Origin: Paenibacillus lupini
GTDB taxonomy: Bacteria; Bacillota; Bacilli; Paenibacillales; Paenibacillaceae
NCBI RefSeq assembly: GCF_011761355.1
Contig: NZ_JAASRW010000001.1
Span: 186,001-250,000 of the forward strand
Direction: 5' to 3'
Length of the DNA stretch: 64,000 nucleotides
The notes beneath the pieces are model-generated. The model had not been told where the DNA came from. It made no database searches and was given only the letters and a program-made list of their open reading frames with translations. How positions within the stretch are numbered: the first letter of the stretch is position 1; the number at the start of each line of letters is the position of its first letter. Position numbers and translations under genes: made by a program. Below are positions 26,579 through 35,197 of this stretch, piece after piece.

Positions 26579-27253
26579 GTGTTTACCGGCCTGATTGAGG
26601 AAGTTGGCACATTAAGACGGGTTAAAAAGCAAGGAGAAGCGATGGTGCTTACCGTGGAAGCATCCCATGTGACGGAAGGCGTGGCGCTTGGGGATAGTAT
26701 TGCTGTGAACGGTGTATGTTTAACCGTTATCGCATTTGATCGCACTTCCTTTGATGCGGATGTAATGCCTGAGACATACCGGAAGTCGAACTTGCAGCAG
26801 CTTCGTCCTGGTCAATCTGTAAATCTTGAGCGGGCAATGCTCGCTGGAGGCCGATTCGGCGGGCATATCGTCCAAGGGCATGTGGACGGAACCGGTGTTA
26901 TTACCGGCCGTGAGACAGATGCGAACGCGGTTGTATTCGCTATTCGTCTTGCAGATGATGACATGCTTCGATATGTCATTCCGAAAGGCTCGATTACGAT
27001 TGACGGCATTAGCTTAACGGTTGTTGGTACAAATGCGAATGGGTTTTCCGTATCCGTCATCCCGCATACCCTTGCACAGACAGCCCTGCAGAACAAAAAA
27101 GCCGGTGAATCGGTCAATATAGAATGTGATGTCATTGGCAAATATGTCGATCACCTGCTGCATTTCAAGCCGGCTAAGGAAACAGGCAAAGCATCAAGCC
27201 GGACGGAATCAAAGCTGAGTGTTGCTTTTCTGAGTGATAATGGATTTCTATAA
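26579..27253 (+). CDS. ribE: Riboflavin synthase alpha chain
   Basis: 224 residues from a GTG at 26579 (GGGGGAG 6 bases upstream), giving the family start MFTGLIEEVG; the GTG at 26573 is too close. Two lumazine-binding beta-barrel halves: 1-about 97 (VNGVCLTV, ERAM) and 98-about 200 (GGHIVQGHVDGTG, IDGISLTVVG). It dismutates two lumazines to riboflavin. Confidence 0.94.
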   Translation: MFTGLIEEVGTLRRVKKQGEAMVLTVEASHVTEGVALGDSIAVNGVCLTVIAFDRTSFDADVMPETYRKSNLQQLRPGQSVNLERAMLAGGRFGGHIVQGHVDGTGVITGRETDANAVVFAIRLADDDMLRYVIPKGSITIDGISLTVVGTNANGFSVSVIPHTLAQTALQNKKAGESVNIECDVIGKYVDHLLHFKPAKETGKASSRTESKLSVAFLSDNGFL

Positions 27254-27284
27254 AAGAAAGATTGGATAGCAGGGAGGGAAATTA

Positions 27285-28466
27285 ATGAACAGACAAGAAC
27301 TTGAGCTTCAAGAAGAAATCTTCGATTCCATTGAATCTGCATTAGAAGATTTGAAAGCTGGCAAGCCGATCATCGTAGTTGATGATGAAGACCGTGAGAA
27401 TGAAGGGGATTTGATTGCCCTTGCGGAGACAGCATCACCAGAGGTAATTAATTTCATGATTACAGAAGCACGTGGTTTGGTCTGCGTACCAATTACTCAG
27501 GAACGTGCAGAACAGCTTGATCTGCCGCCGATGGTTCAGCATAATACGGACTATCATGGTACAGCCTTTACTGTCTCCGTGGACCATGTCTCCACAACGA
27601 CAGGGATCTCGGCCTTTGAACGCTCCCAAACGGTCAAAGCCCTTATTGATCCAGCGACAAAAGCAACTGATTTCCGTAAGCCAGGGCATATTTTTCCGCT
27701 GGTTGCAAGAGATGGAGGAGTCATTCGCCGTGCTGGCCATACGGAAGCAGGTATTGATCTTGCACGTCTTTGCGGCTCTGAACCAGCTGCTGTTATCTGT
27801 GAGATCATCAAAGAAGACGGTACGATGGCTCGTCTGCCTGATTTGATTACTTTCAAAGAGAAACATGATTTGAAGCTGATCACCATTCAAGGAATGATTG
27901 CTTACCGTAATGCGAAGGAAAAGCTTGTTGATCGTATTGTGGAAGTACAAATGCCAACTGACTTTGGCGATTTCCGTGCGATTGCTTTCTCTAATCAGGT
28001 AGACGGCAATGAGCATGTCGCTTTCGTGAAAGGGCAGATCGATCCCGCTAAGCCCGTTCTAGTACGTGTTCACTCAGAATGCTTGATGGGCGATGTCTTC
28101 CATTCCCGTCGTTGTCAATGTGGCTCTAAGCTCGAATCCGCTCTTAAGCAGATCGATGCTGAAGGTGTTGGCGTTCTGCTGTACATGCGTCAAGAAGCCG
28201 TTGCGAATGGGCTTGTGAATAAGTTGAAGATGTATGCTTCTCAAGATCAGGGGCAGGGTATTGTGGATGCGAAACATAGACTTGGATCTCCTTCTGATCT
28301 GCGTGACTACGGAATTGGCGCTCAAATTCTGAGGGAGCTTGGTGTTAGAAAGCTGCGTCTTCTCTCGAATAATCCGCGCAAAATCAAAGGACTCGAAGGC
28401 CATGGTATCGAAATTGTAGAGCGCGTGCCGATCCAAATGGAAGATAACACAAGCAACAATCGTTAG
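27285..28466 (+). CDS. ribBA: Bifunctional DHBP synthase / GTP cyclohydrolase II
   Basis: 393 residues. The N-terminal 3,4-dihydroxy-2-butanone 4-phosphate synthase (about 1-205) has [12 protein letters not shown] and [15 protein letters not shown]. The C-terminal GTP cyclohydrolase II (about 210-393) has the zinc cysteines in [18 protein letters not shown] and catalytic [12 protein letters not shown] nearby. Supplies both precursors of lumazine. GAGGG precedes the ATG. Confidence 0.95.
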   Translation: MNRQELELQEEIFDSIESALEDLKAGKPIIVVDDEDRENEGDLIALAETASPEVINFMITEARGLVCVPITQERAEQLDLPPMVQHNTDYHGTAFTVSVDHVSTTTGISAFERSQTVKALIDPATKATDFRKPGHIFPLVARDGGVIRRAGHTEAGIDLARLCGSEPAAVICEIIKEDGTMARLPDLITFKEKHDLKLITIQGMIAYRNAKEKLVDRIVEVQMPTDFGDFRAIAFSNQVDGNEHVAFVKGQIDPAKPVLVRVHSECLMGDVFHSRRCQCGSKLESALKQIDAEGVGVLLYMRQEAVANGLVNKLKMYASQDQGQGIVDAKHRLGSPSDLRDYGIGAQILRELGVRKLRLLSNNPRKIKGLEGHGIEIVERVPIQMEDNTSNNR

Positions 28467-28515
28467 TAACTCGGACGACAAATATATACAAACATAATTT
28501 ATAGGAGGCTTTATC

Positions 28516-28986
28516 ATGCCAAACGTATTCGAAGGAAATGTTATTGCAGAAGGTTTGAAATTTGGTGTAGTAGTTGGTCGTTTCAATGAATTTATCTCTG
28601 GTAAATTGCTGGGTGGAGCACTTGACGCTTTCAAGCGTCACGGTGCAGAAGACAGCAATGTAGATATTGCTTGGGTACCAGGCGCATTCGAAATTCCATT
28701 GATCGCGCAAAAAATGGCTGAGAGCGGCAAATACGACGCTGTTATTACCCTTGGCGCTGTTATCCGTGGATCAACTCCACATTTCGACTTTGTGTGTAAT
28801 GAGGCTGCTAAAGGTGTAGCTGCTATCGCACTCAAAACAGGCATTCCTACCATTTTTGGTGTTCTTACGGTGGATTCCATTGAGCAAGCCATTGAACGTG
28901 CAGGTACAAAAGCAGGAAATAAAGGATATGAAGCAGCTGTTTCTGCAATAGAGATGGCAAATTTGTCGAAATTACTGCATAATTAG
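28516..28986 (+). CDS. ribH: 6,7-dimethyl-8-ribityllumazine synthase
   Basis: 156 residues. Condenses the two RibBA/RibD products to lumazine and forms the 60-subunit capsid. [32 protein letters not shown] (catalytic His region) and [11 protein letters not shown] are family motifs. AGGAGG precedes the ATG. ribT, which follows in Bacillus, is absent. Confidence 0.95.
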   Translation: MPNVFEGNVIAEGLKFGVVVGRFNEFISGKLLGGALDAFKRHGAEDSNVDIAWVPGAFEIPLIAQKMAESGKYDAVITLGAVIRGSTPHFDFVCNEAAKGVAAIALKTGIPTIFGVLTVDSIEQAIERAGTKAGNKGYEAAVSAIEMANLSKLLHN

Positions 28987-29020
28987 AGTAATAGCTCAAA
29001 TTATGCTGTCGTTACTTGTT

Positions 29021-29050
29021 ATAGGACGTCAGCCGTTTGCGCATGGCAGG
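29021..29050 (+). repeat. Fragment of the dispersed repeat, copy D
   Basis: TATAGGACGTCAGCCGTTTG then CGCATGG matches the right part of copies A and B (TATAGGACGACGCAGCCGTT in B). It lies between ribH and scpA. Confidence 0.45.
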
Positions 29051-29063
29051 GGGATCGTAAGAA

Positions 29064-29843
29064 GTGACGATGCATTACAAGTTGGAATCCTTTGAAGGAC
29101 CACTCGATTTGCTGCTTCATCTGATTGATAAGTCAGAAATCGACATTCATGAGGTTTCGATTAGTGAAATAACAGATCAATATATGGAGTATTTGAATGC
29201 GATGAAGGAACTGGAGCTGGAGCTCACAAGTGAGTTTCTTGTTATGGCGGCTACTTTGCTTGCCATCAAGAGCAATCAGCTGCTTCCTAAGCCTCCCGTA
29301 TTTGAAGACTTCTATGAAGAATGGCCGGATGATGGGCTTGACCCAAGGGACGAGCTTATTCAGAAGCTGGTCGAATATCGTAAATTCAAGCAAATTGCAG
29401 AACAGCTTCGGGAGAAGGAAATGGAACGCAGTCTTATTTTTTCCCGCGAGCCGGATGATATGACACCATATATGAAAGAAGAGGTCATTAATCCGCTTGA
29501 GGGCTTGCATATTTCCGATCTGATTGTCGCATTCCAGCGGGCGCTGCGCAAAGCCGCACGCCGCAATATTGTGGCAACCGTCCAGCGGGACGAGATCTCG
29601 GTTAAAGACAGAATTCGGGATATTGTAGAGGTCCTGAAGCAGTTTGAGACCGTACGATTCTCCCGTCTGATCCGCGAGAATATGGGCAAGCATGAGATTG
29701 TGGTCACTTTCCTGGCCATTCTGGAACTGATGAAGATGAAACATATTCGCTGCTTCCAGCATCAGCTGTTTGATGACATCGTCATTCATTGGAGAGGAGA
29801 AGCGGCGAACGATGGATTACCCGAAATTGAAGTCGATTATTGA
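29064..29843 (+). CDS. scpA: Segregation and condensation protein A (kleisin)
   Basis: 259 residues from a GTG at 29064 (an ATG at 29070 is also possible). Bridges the SMC heads with ScpB in the bacterial condensin. Kleisin N-terminus: LESFEGPLDLLLHLIDKSEI; C-terminal winged helix: VTFLAILELMKMKHI. The 3' end overlaps scpB by 32 bases. Confidence 0.94.
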   Translation: MTMHYKLESFEGPLDLLLHLIDKSEIDIHEVSISEITDQYMEYLNAMKELELELTSEFLVMAATLLAIKSNQLLPKPPVFEDFYEEWPDDGLDPRDELIQKLVEYRKFKQIAEQLREKEMERSLIFSREPDDMTPYMKEEVINPLEGLHISDLIVAFQRALRKAARRNIVATVQRDEISVKDRIRDIVEVLKQFETVRFSRLIRENMGKHEIVVTFLAILELMKMKHIRCFQHQLFDDIVIHWRGEAANDGLPEIEVDY

Positions 29844-30432
29844 GGGCTTATTATTTATGGCTGGCGACGAAGGACTGAACAAACGTCAGCTTGCCGATAT
29901 ATTGGAACTGGACGCAGATCTCGCAGCGGATCTTGTGTACGACTTGCATCGCGATCTTGCACGTGAAGAACGCGGTGTTCAAGTGGCAGAGGTGGCCGGT
30001 GCTTACCGGATGACAACCAACCCGGATCATGCGGCGTACTTTGAACGTATGGCCTATACGCCAACACGTTCCCAGTTATCACAAGCTGCGCTTGAGACTT
30101 TGTCGATAGTCGCATACCGTCAGCCGATTACCCGTATCGATATTGAAGAGATTCGAGGGGTTAAGAGCGACAGAGCTATTCAATCACTCGTCTCGAAAGA
30201 TTTAATCGAAGAGGTAGGCCGTGCGGAAGCGATCGGCAGACCGATTTTATACGGTACAACGAAATCATTCTTGGATTATTTTGGATTACCCCATATTAAG
30301 GCATTACCAGAGCCAAGACAGGTTGATATTGACGAGGCGCTGGAAGAACAAACGCAGATGCTGTTCGAACGGCTTGGGGAACGTCAAACGACGCTCGACG
30401 AGTTCATTCCGGTTGATGCGGATAAGGAATAA
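29812..30432 (+). CDS. scpB: Segregation and condensation protein B
   Basis: 206 residues, two winged-helix domains, with SQAALETLSIVAYRQPITRI and IEEIRGVKSDRAIQSL as family motifs. Dimeric partner of ScpA in SMC loading. Start ATG at 29812 has AGGAG 12 bases upstream. Followed by a terminator. Confidence 0.94.
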   Translation: MDYPKLKSIIEGLLFMAGDEGLNKRQLADILELDADLAADLVYDLHRDLAREERGVQVAEVAGAYRMTTNPDHAAYFERMAYTPTRSQLSQAALETLSIVAYRQPITRIDIEEIRGVKSDRAIQSLVSKDLIEEVGRAEAIGRPILYGTTKSFLDYFGLPHIKALPEPRQVDIDEALEEQTQMLFERLGERQTTLDEFIPVDADKE

Positions 30433-30480
30433 GGGTTTCATTAGGTCATTCAACAAAATGGTCAAAATGGTGAACGTTTG

Positions 30481-30520
30481 GTCCGTTATTTCCCGTCACA
30501 ATGGGATAACGGACTTTTTT
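30481..30520 (+). terminator. Rho-independent terminator after scpB
   Basis: GTCCGTTATTTCCC and GGGATAACGGAC form a 12-13 bp stem around GTCACAAT, followed by TTTTTTAC. Confidence 0.9.
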
Positions 30521-30533
30521 ACTTTATTATCTA

Positions 30534-30563
30534 GTGACAACAAGGGCTAAAGTTGTTTATAAT
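30534..30563 (+). promoter_or_regulatory. Sigma-A-type promoter of metNIQ
   Basis: GTGACA (30534-30539), 18 bases, TATAAT (30558-30563), directly after the scpB terminator. No S-box or T-box motif is visible between it and metN, unlike many Bacillales methionine transporters. Confidence 0.6.
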
Positions 30564-30644
30564 GGCCGTTGTTCTTTATTTAGCATGAACAAGGTGTAAC
30601 AGGGGATTCTAGCAGAAATGGCATAATGGCAGGAGGTTATACCA

Positions 30645-31649
30645 CTGATTGAGCTTTTAAATATAAAAAAATCTTACGGTAATGGTAAAGGCGCAGTTGA
30701 AGCTGTTAAAGATATAAGTCTAACAATACAAAAAGGCGAGATTTTCGGCATTATTGGACATTCCGGAGCGGGTAAAAGCACGCTGCTCCGATGCGTTAAT
30801 TTGCTGGAGCGGCCGACTTCCGGGTCGGTTAAGGTAGGCGAAGTAGAGCTGACTCGTTTATCGACGAATCAGCTGCAGAAGGAACGCCGCAGAATTGGCA
30901 TGATTTTTCAGCATTTTAATCTGCTGTCAATGGCGACTGTCCGCGATAATATCTCATTCCCACTCGAGCTGGCTAAGCTGCCAAGAGCAGAGATCAAGAA
31001 GCGGGTGGATGAGCTGCTGAAGCTGGTAGGGCTTGAGCAGCATGCGGATAAGTTCCCGGCCCAGCTCTCAGGCGGGCAAAAGCAGCGCGTTGGGATCGCA
31101 AGAGCGCTTGCGAACAACCCAGATGTGCTTCTTTGTGACGAGGCTACCTCAGCATTGGATCCACAAACAACGAATGCTATCTTGTCACTGCTTCTCGATA
31201 TTAATGCGAAGCTTGGCATAACGATATTGCTTATCACACATGAGATGCACGTTATCCGTTCCATCTGTGACCGTGTTGCGGTTATTGATGGGGGTGAAAT
31301 CGTCGAGATGGGCGACGTTGTGGAGGTCTTTTTGAAACCGCAGCATGCCATTACAAAGGATTTCGTCAGCCAAATCGCGGATTCATTTGATCCACGTGAG
31401 CTCATCAACACAAGGAGCGGCCGTCTCGTTAAAATTAATTATGTTGGCGAGATTACGTACGAGCCGCTGTTATTCAACGCGGTGAAATCAACTTCCGTTC
31501 AATTTACCATTTTGCAAGGAACGGTATCGCGGATGAAGAATACGCCTTACGGACAGCTTGTTATCGAATTTATTGGTGCAGACGCCGAGATTAACAAGGT
31601 GTTTGACGAGCTTCGGGGCAAAGGGCTGGAAGTAGGTGATTTGAAATGA
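30645..31649 (+). CDS. metN: Methionine ABC transporter ATP-binding protein
   Basis: 334 residues if it starts at CTG 30645, which is 8 bases after a perfect AGGAGG. An in-frame stop at 30624 leaves no ATG, GTG or TTG upstream of the Walker A region, and an internal ATG (30801) would remove it. Walker A HSGAGKST, signature LSGGQKQR, Walker B VLLCDEAT and the H-loop THEMHV are present. The C-terminal ACT-like NIL domain (about 255-334) senses methionine. Energises MetIQ. Confidence 0.9.
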   Translation: MIELLNIKKSYGNGKGAVEAVKDISLTIQKGEIFGIIGHSGAGKSTLLRCVNLLERPTSGSVKVGEVELTRLSTNQLQKERRRIGMIFQHFNLLSMATVRDNISFPLELAKLPRAEIKKRVDELLKLVGLEQHADKFPAQLSGGQKQRVGIARALANNPDVLLCDEATSALDPQTTNAILSLLLDINAKLGITILLITHEMHVIRSICDRVAVIDGGEIVEMGDVVEVFLKPQHAITKDFVSQIADSFDPRELINTRSGRLVKINYVGEITYEPLLFNAVKSTSVQFTILQGTVSRMKNTPYGQLVIEFIGADAEINKVFDELRGKGLEVGDLK

Positions 31650-32323
31650 TGATGAAACAAGACATTGATTGGAGCGAGGTCCGCTGGGAGGAAGTATGGC
31701 AAGCATCGAAGGACACGCTGACGATGTTAGGCGCATCGCTGCTTTTTACAATTATTCTTGGTCTGCTTATCGGAGTTGTATTGTTCCTGACCTCTAAAAG
31801 GCAGCTGCTTGAACAGCCAGTTGTATATGCGGTGCTGTCTCTAGTGGTTAACGTACTTCGATCGGTTCCGTTCATTATTCTGATGATTCTCATCATGCCA
31901 GTGACGAAGGCTCTGACAGGCACGACGTTAGGTGTGCAGGGCTCTATTCCGCCGCTTGTTGTGGCGGCTGCACCGTTCTTCGCCCGATTGGTAGAGACCT
32001 CGCTGCGCGAGGTGGATCGTGGTGTAATTGAGGCTGCACAGGCGATGGGAGCATCCAGATGGGATATTGTAAGACGGGTGCTGCTCCTTGAAGCAAGACC
32101 AGGGCTGCTCGCAGGTATTACCATTACGGCGGTAACACTTGTTTCCTATACAGCAATGTCAGGTGTAATCGGCGGGGGCGGTCTTGGTGACTTGGCCCTC
32201 CGATATGGCTATCAAAGATTCCAGACCAGTGTAATGATTGTTACGGTTGCACTGCTTATTATTTTGGTTCAACTCCTGCAGATGGCTGGCGATCATTTGG
32301 TTCGCCGTTTCAGCCGGAAGTAA
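31646..32323 (+). CDS. metI: Methionine ABC transporter permease
   Basis: 225 residues with five or six membrane helices and the permease EAA loop (EAAQAMGASRWDIVRRVLL). Overlaps the metN stop (ATGATGATGA), implying coupled translation. Forms the channel of the MetNIQ importer. Confidence 0.93.
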   Translation: MMMKQDIDWSEVRWEEVWQASKDTLTMLGASLLFTIILGLLIGVVLFLTSKRQLLEQPVVYAVLSLVVNVLRSVPFIILMILIMPVTKALTGTTLGVQGSIPPLVVAAAPFFARLVETSLREVDRGVIEAAQAMGASRWDIVRRVLLLEARPGLLAGITITAVTLVSYTAMSGVIGGGGLGDLALRYGYQRFQTSVMIVTVALLIILVQLLQMAGDHLVRRFSRK

Positions 32324-32368
32324 GGTGGACAACATAGAAGCAACATACAGATGATGGAGGAAAAGAAA

Positions 32369-33211
32369 ATGAAGAAATTCAGTTTTATTCTGCTTGCACT
32401 TGCGGTTGTTATCGCATTGTCCGCATGCGGCGCCAAGAAAGATGAGAATACGAACAACAATGCGGCGGCGGGTAACAATGAAGTGAAGGAAGTAACATTA
32501 AAGGTTGGTGCTTCACCGGTACCTCATGCTGAAATTCTTAATTTCATCAAGCCTGCTTTGAAAGAAAAAGGCATTAATCTTGAGGTTGTTGAATTCAACG
32601 ATTATATTCAACCGAATACGCAGTTACATGAAAAACAGCTGGACGCAAACTTCTACCAGCATGTCCCTTTTCTTGATGATTTTAATAAAGAACATGGCTA
32701 TGACCTTGTTAATGTCGCAGGTGTTCACTTTGAGCCAATGGGCGCTTATTCACAAAAAATCAAAAGTATTGATGAATTAAAGGATGGCGCTAAAGTGGCT
32801 ATTCCAAACGATGCTACCAACGGTGGACGCGCCTTGCAATTGCTTGCCGCTAACAAGCTGATTACACTGAAGGACGGCGTAGGTGTTGCAGCTACTGTAC
32901 ATGACATTACAGAAAATCCGAAGAAACTGAAAATTACAGAAGTAGAAGCGGCTACTCTTCCGCGTGTTCTTGGTGAAGTGGATCTTGATCTGATCAATTC
33001 GAACTTCGCGCTTGAAGCGGATCTTGTTCCGACAGAGGATGCGCTCTTCATCGAAAGCAGCGATTCTCCTTACGTGAACATTCTCGTTGCTCGTCCGGAC
33101 AACAAGGATTCCGAAGCGATCAAAGCTTTGGCTGCAGCTCTTCAAACTCCAGATGTGAAAAAATTCATTGAAGACACTTATAAAGGTGCAATTTTGCCGG
33201 CTTTTGAATAA
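32369..33211 (+). CDS. metQ: Methionine-binding lipoprotein MetQ
   Basis: 280 residues; signal peptide with lipobox ALSACG (Cys at 20) and an Asn-rich linker (NTNNNAAAGNNE). NlpA/MetQ motifs: VGASPVPHAEIL, NFYQHVPFLDDFN, IPNDATNGGRALQLL. The ATG at 32369 has GGAGG upstream; ATGs at 32351/32354 contain or overlap it. Delivers methionine to MetNI. Confidence 0.94.
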   Translation: MKKFSFILLALAVVIALSACGAKKDENTNNNAAAGNNEVKEVTLKVGASPVPHAEILNFIKPALKEKGINLEVVEFNDYIQPNTQLHEKQLDANFYQHVPFLDDFNKEHGYDLVNVAGVHFEPMGAYSQKIKSIDELKDGAKVAIPNDATNGGRALQLLAANKLITLKDGVGVAATVHDITENPKKLKITEVEAATLPRVLGEVDLDLINSNFALEADLVPTEDALFIESSDSPYVNILVARPDNKDSEAIKALAAALQTPDVKKFIEDTYKGAILPAFE

Positions 33212-33225
33212 TCTTTAAGGTCACA

Positions 33226-33257
33226 GACTGCTTCCGTACTTCGGAGCGGTCTTTTTT
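33226..33257 (+). terminator. Rho-independent terminator after metQ
   Basis: GACTGCTTCCG and CGGAGCGGTC form a stem with one mismatch and a TACTT loop, followed by TTTTTT. Confidence 0.85.
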
Positions 33258-33318
33258 AATGAGAAATTTTCCTTTAAAATGAAATGATAAGGGAAAATAA
33301 GGAAGGGGGTTATTTAAA

Positions 33319-33624
33319 ATGTTCAGATTTGCACTGGAATGGATCATCAGTATCATCTATTTATGTTTTTCCCTTGTGCTTCTTGGGATGTTAGAGAGCA
33401 GCTTGTTTGCGGGTATAAATGATCAGCTCCCTTGGGGGTGGTCTATTATAGGAATAGCCAATTTAATCATTATCTTTATTGTATTTCGTAACTGGTTTGC
33501 TCCGAGGTTTAATTGGCTGTTTCAAACAACGGAAAAGCTGCCAAAAACCTATGCCCGTGTGATGGCCGGCTCAGCTATTTTCGCAATCCTCATCATTTAT
33601 ATCTTGCCGGCTATAACCTCTTAG
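33319..33624 (+). CDS. Hypothetical small membrane protein
   Basis: 101 residues with three predicted membrane helices (about 8-27, 42-60, 82-99). AAGGGGG precedes the ATG. No family recognised. The stop codon lies inside the following terminator stem. Monocistronic by context. Confidence 0.7.
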   Translation: MFRFALEWIISIIYLCFSLVLLGMLESSLFAGINDQLPWGWSIIGIANLIIIFIVFRNWFAPRFNWLFQTTEKLPKTYARVMAGSAIFAILIIYILPAITS

Positions 33625-33651
33625 GAGCATTGCTCCTAAGAGGTTTTTTTT
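33618..33651 (+). terminator. Rho-independent terminator overlapping a stop codon
   Basis: CCTCTTAGGAGC and GCTCCTAAGAGG form a 12-bp perfect stem with a two-base loop core (AT), followed by eight T. The TAG stop of the preceding gene is within the 5' arm. Confidence 0.92.
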
Positions 33652-33719
33652 GCATGAAATCAGATCATCAAGCCATACTACAGGTAACCTAGTTTTCGGA
33701 AAGTTGGAGGAAGCATGGC

Positions 33720-34409
33720 ATGATCGGTTATCCGTATTTATGGGTACTAGCAGCCGGTCTCATCATTGTGCTTTTTCTGCTCATTGCCTTGGTATCACCA
33801 GTAGTCATTCAAGGACATATGAAACGAGATGGAGATAATGACGATATCGAGATCAAGTTCAAAGCGATCTTTGGTTTACTGCGTTATAAGATGAAGATCG
33901 GTTCGGTTGATTTCAGCGGCAAAGCAATCCGTTTGCATGAGCATTTGATGGGTACAAGCATTGGTATGAGCAATAAGGATGAGAAGAATGATGAGATCGA
34001 TAAAGACCGTGTGATGGCGGGAATTGATAAGTTTAAACGTGCTGCAGCGCTAACGAATAATTTATCGAAATGGGCAAAAGGAACTTTAGCGAAGGTCAAG
34101 CTGGAAGAATGGAAATGGTCAAGCTCTGTTGGTACAGGTGATGCGATGTGGACAGCTATGGCAACTGGAGCATTGTGGTCAGTGAAAACAACTACATTAG
34201 GTGTATTGTCACAATTCGTCAAACTAAAAGCGGAGCCAAAGGTCGATGTTAAACCTGTATATGCGCAGCCTTGTTTTACAACGGAATGGTCCTGCGTCGC
34301 CAAAATTGGGTTTGGGAATGCCATTATGGCTGGAATCCAACTACTTGTACGCTTGAAGAAAGCAAAAGAAGGTGTACAGGCTTGGCGAACTCTGCTGTTT
34401 AAGGCTTAA
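33720..34409 (+). CDS. ytfI: DUF2953 protein (YtfI-like)
   Basis: 229 residues; an N-terminal membrane helix (about 7-29), a soluble beta-rich region (IEIKFKAIFGLLRYKMKIG), and a C-terminal VKPVYAQPCFTTEWSC segment characteristic of DUF2953. GGAGG is 9 bases before the ATG at 33720. Paired with ytfJ as in B. subtilis, though at a different chromosomal site. Function in sporulation not established. Confidence 0.8.
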   Translation: MIGYPYLWVLAAGLIIVLFLLIALVSPVVIQGHMKRDGDNDDIEIKFKAIFGLLRYKMKIGSVDFSGKAIRLHEHLMGTSIGMSNKDEKNDEIDKDRVMAGIDKFKRAAALTNNLSKWAKGTLAKVKLEEWKWSSSVGTGDAMWTAMATGALWSVKTTTLGVLSQFVKLKAEPKVDVKPVYAQPCFTTEWSCVAKIGFGNAIMAGIQLLVRLKKAKEGVQAWRTLLFKA

Positions 34410-34528
34410 GATCCGAGATGACTTTTGGTTCCATACATAGTCGAGCGCTGTGATGAGCAGAATACAAAAGCGTAGGCGAGTCCTCATCCATAACGCACAA
34501 ACACAATACAAATTCAGGAGGAGTCACA

Positions 34529-35005
34529 ATGCCAGAACATCCGATTCAAGGCCTAATGCAAACTGCTATGGAAAATATTAAAGAGATGGTCGACGTCAAT
34601 ACGATTGTCGGTGATCCTGTCCAAACGCCTGATGGCAGCATTATTATGCCGATCTCGAAGGTGGGATTCGGTTTTGTGGCTGGCGGCAGCGATATCCGTT
34701 TTGATGGTTCAACATCACATGAGCATACGTCGCCATCTGACGGTCACAATCATAATGCCAGTGTTGCAGCACCTTTCGGCGGCGGCAGCGGCGGCGGGGT
34801 ATCGATTACGCCAATCGCTTTCCTTGTTGTAGGTACACAAGGCGTGAAGATTGTTCCGCTTGATAATCAAACGCATCTGATGGAACGGATCATTGATTCT
34901 GCTCCACATGTATTCGACAAGGTTCAATCGATGTTCAAAACTTCAGCAAGTTCGAATCCAAGCTCAAATGACTATATAACAGATGGCACTGACACCCTCA
35001 TCTAG
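34529..35005 (+). CDS. ytfJ: GerW/YtfJ-family sporulation protein
   Basis: 158 residues. The family core is visible: VNTIVGDPVQTPDGSIIMPI, SKVGFGFVAGGSD, the glycine stretch FGGGSGGGVSITPIAFLVV and VKIVPLD. A His-rich insert (THEHTSPSDGHNHN, about 71-84) is unusual and might bind metal. GGAGG precedes the ATG. YtfJ-type proteins affect spore germination. Confidence 0.88.
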   Translation: MPEHPIQGLMQTAMENIKEMVDVNTIVGDPVQTPDGSIIMPISKVGFGFVAGGSDIRFDGSTSHEHTSPSDGHNHNASVAAPFGGGSGGGVSITPIAFLVVGTQGVKIVPLDNQTHLMERIIDSAPHVFDKVQSMFKTSASSNPSSNDYITDGTDTLI

Positions 35006-35053
35006 GGAACTGCCAGCAAGTGCTGCAGAGATTTTTCACCACAATAGATAATC

Positions 35054-35122
35054 CCTACCTCTAGACGCGGTCGCTCATCTTCGAGAGACCTCGATAGAGG
35101 TTTTCTCATTTCTGGAGGTAGG
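35054..35122 (+). other. Long interrupted hairpin upstream of dacB
   Basis: CCTACCTC (35054-35061) and GAGGTAGG (35115-35122) enclose an inner CCTCGATAGAGG hairpin followed by TTTT (terminator-like, 35089-35104). The inner element probably ends ytfIJ transcripts. The outer arms have no assigned role. Confidence 0.5.
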
Positions 35123-35126
35123 CATG

Positions 35127-35155
35127 TCTTAATTTGCCCATCCGAAGCATATACT
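35127..35155 (+). promoter_or_regulatory. Candidate sigma-E promoter of the dacB-spm operon
   Basis: CATATACT at 35148-35155 matches the sigma-E -10 at 7 of 8 positions, with TCTTAATT at 35127-35134 as a weak -35 and a 13-base spacer. dacB-spmA-spmB is sigma-E dependent in B. subtilis. Confidence 0.4.
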
Positions 35156-35197
35156 GTACAAGGTGAGGGCTGACGATAGGAAAGGAGCAACGAAAAC

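Noticed and set aside
30433..30644. SAM (S-box) riboswitch before metN
   Set aside because: None of the conserved S-box blocks is visible between the scpB terminator and metN.
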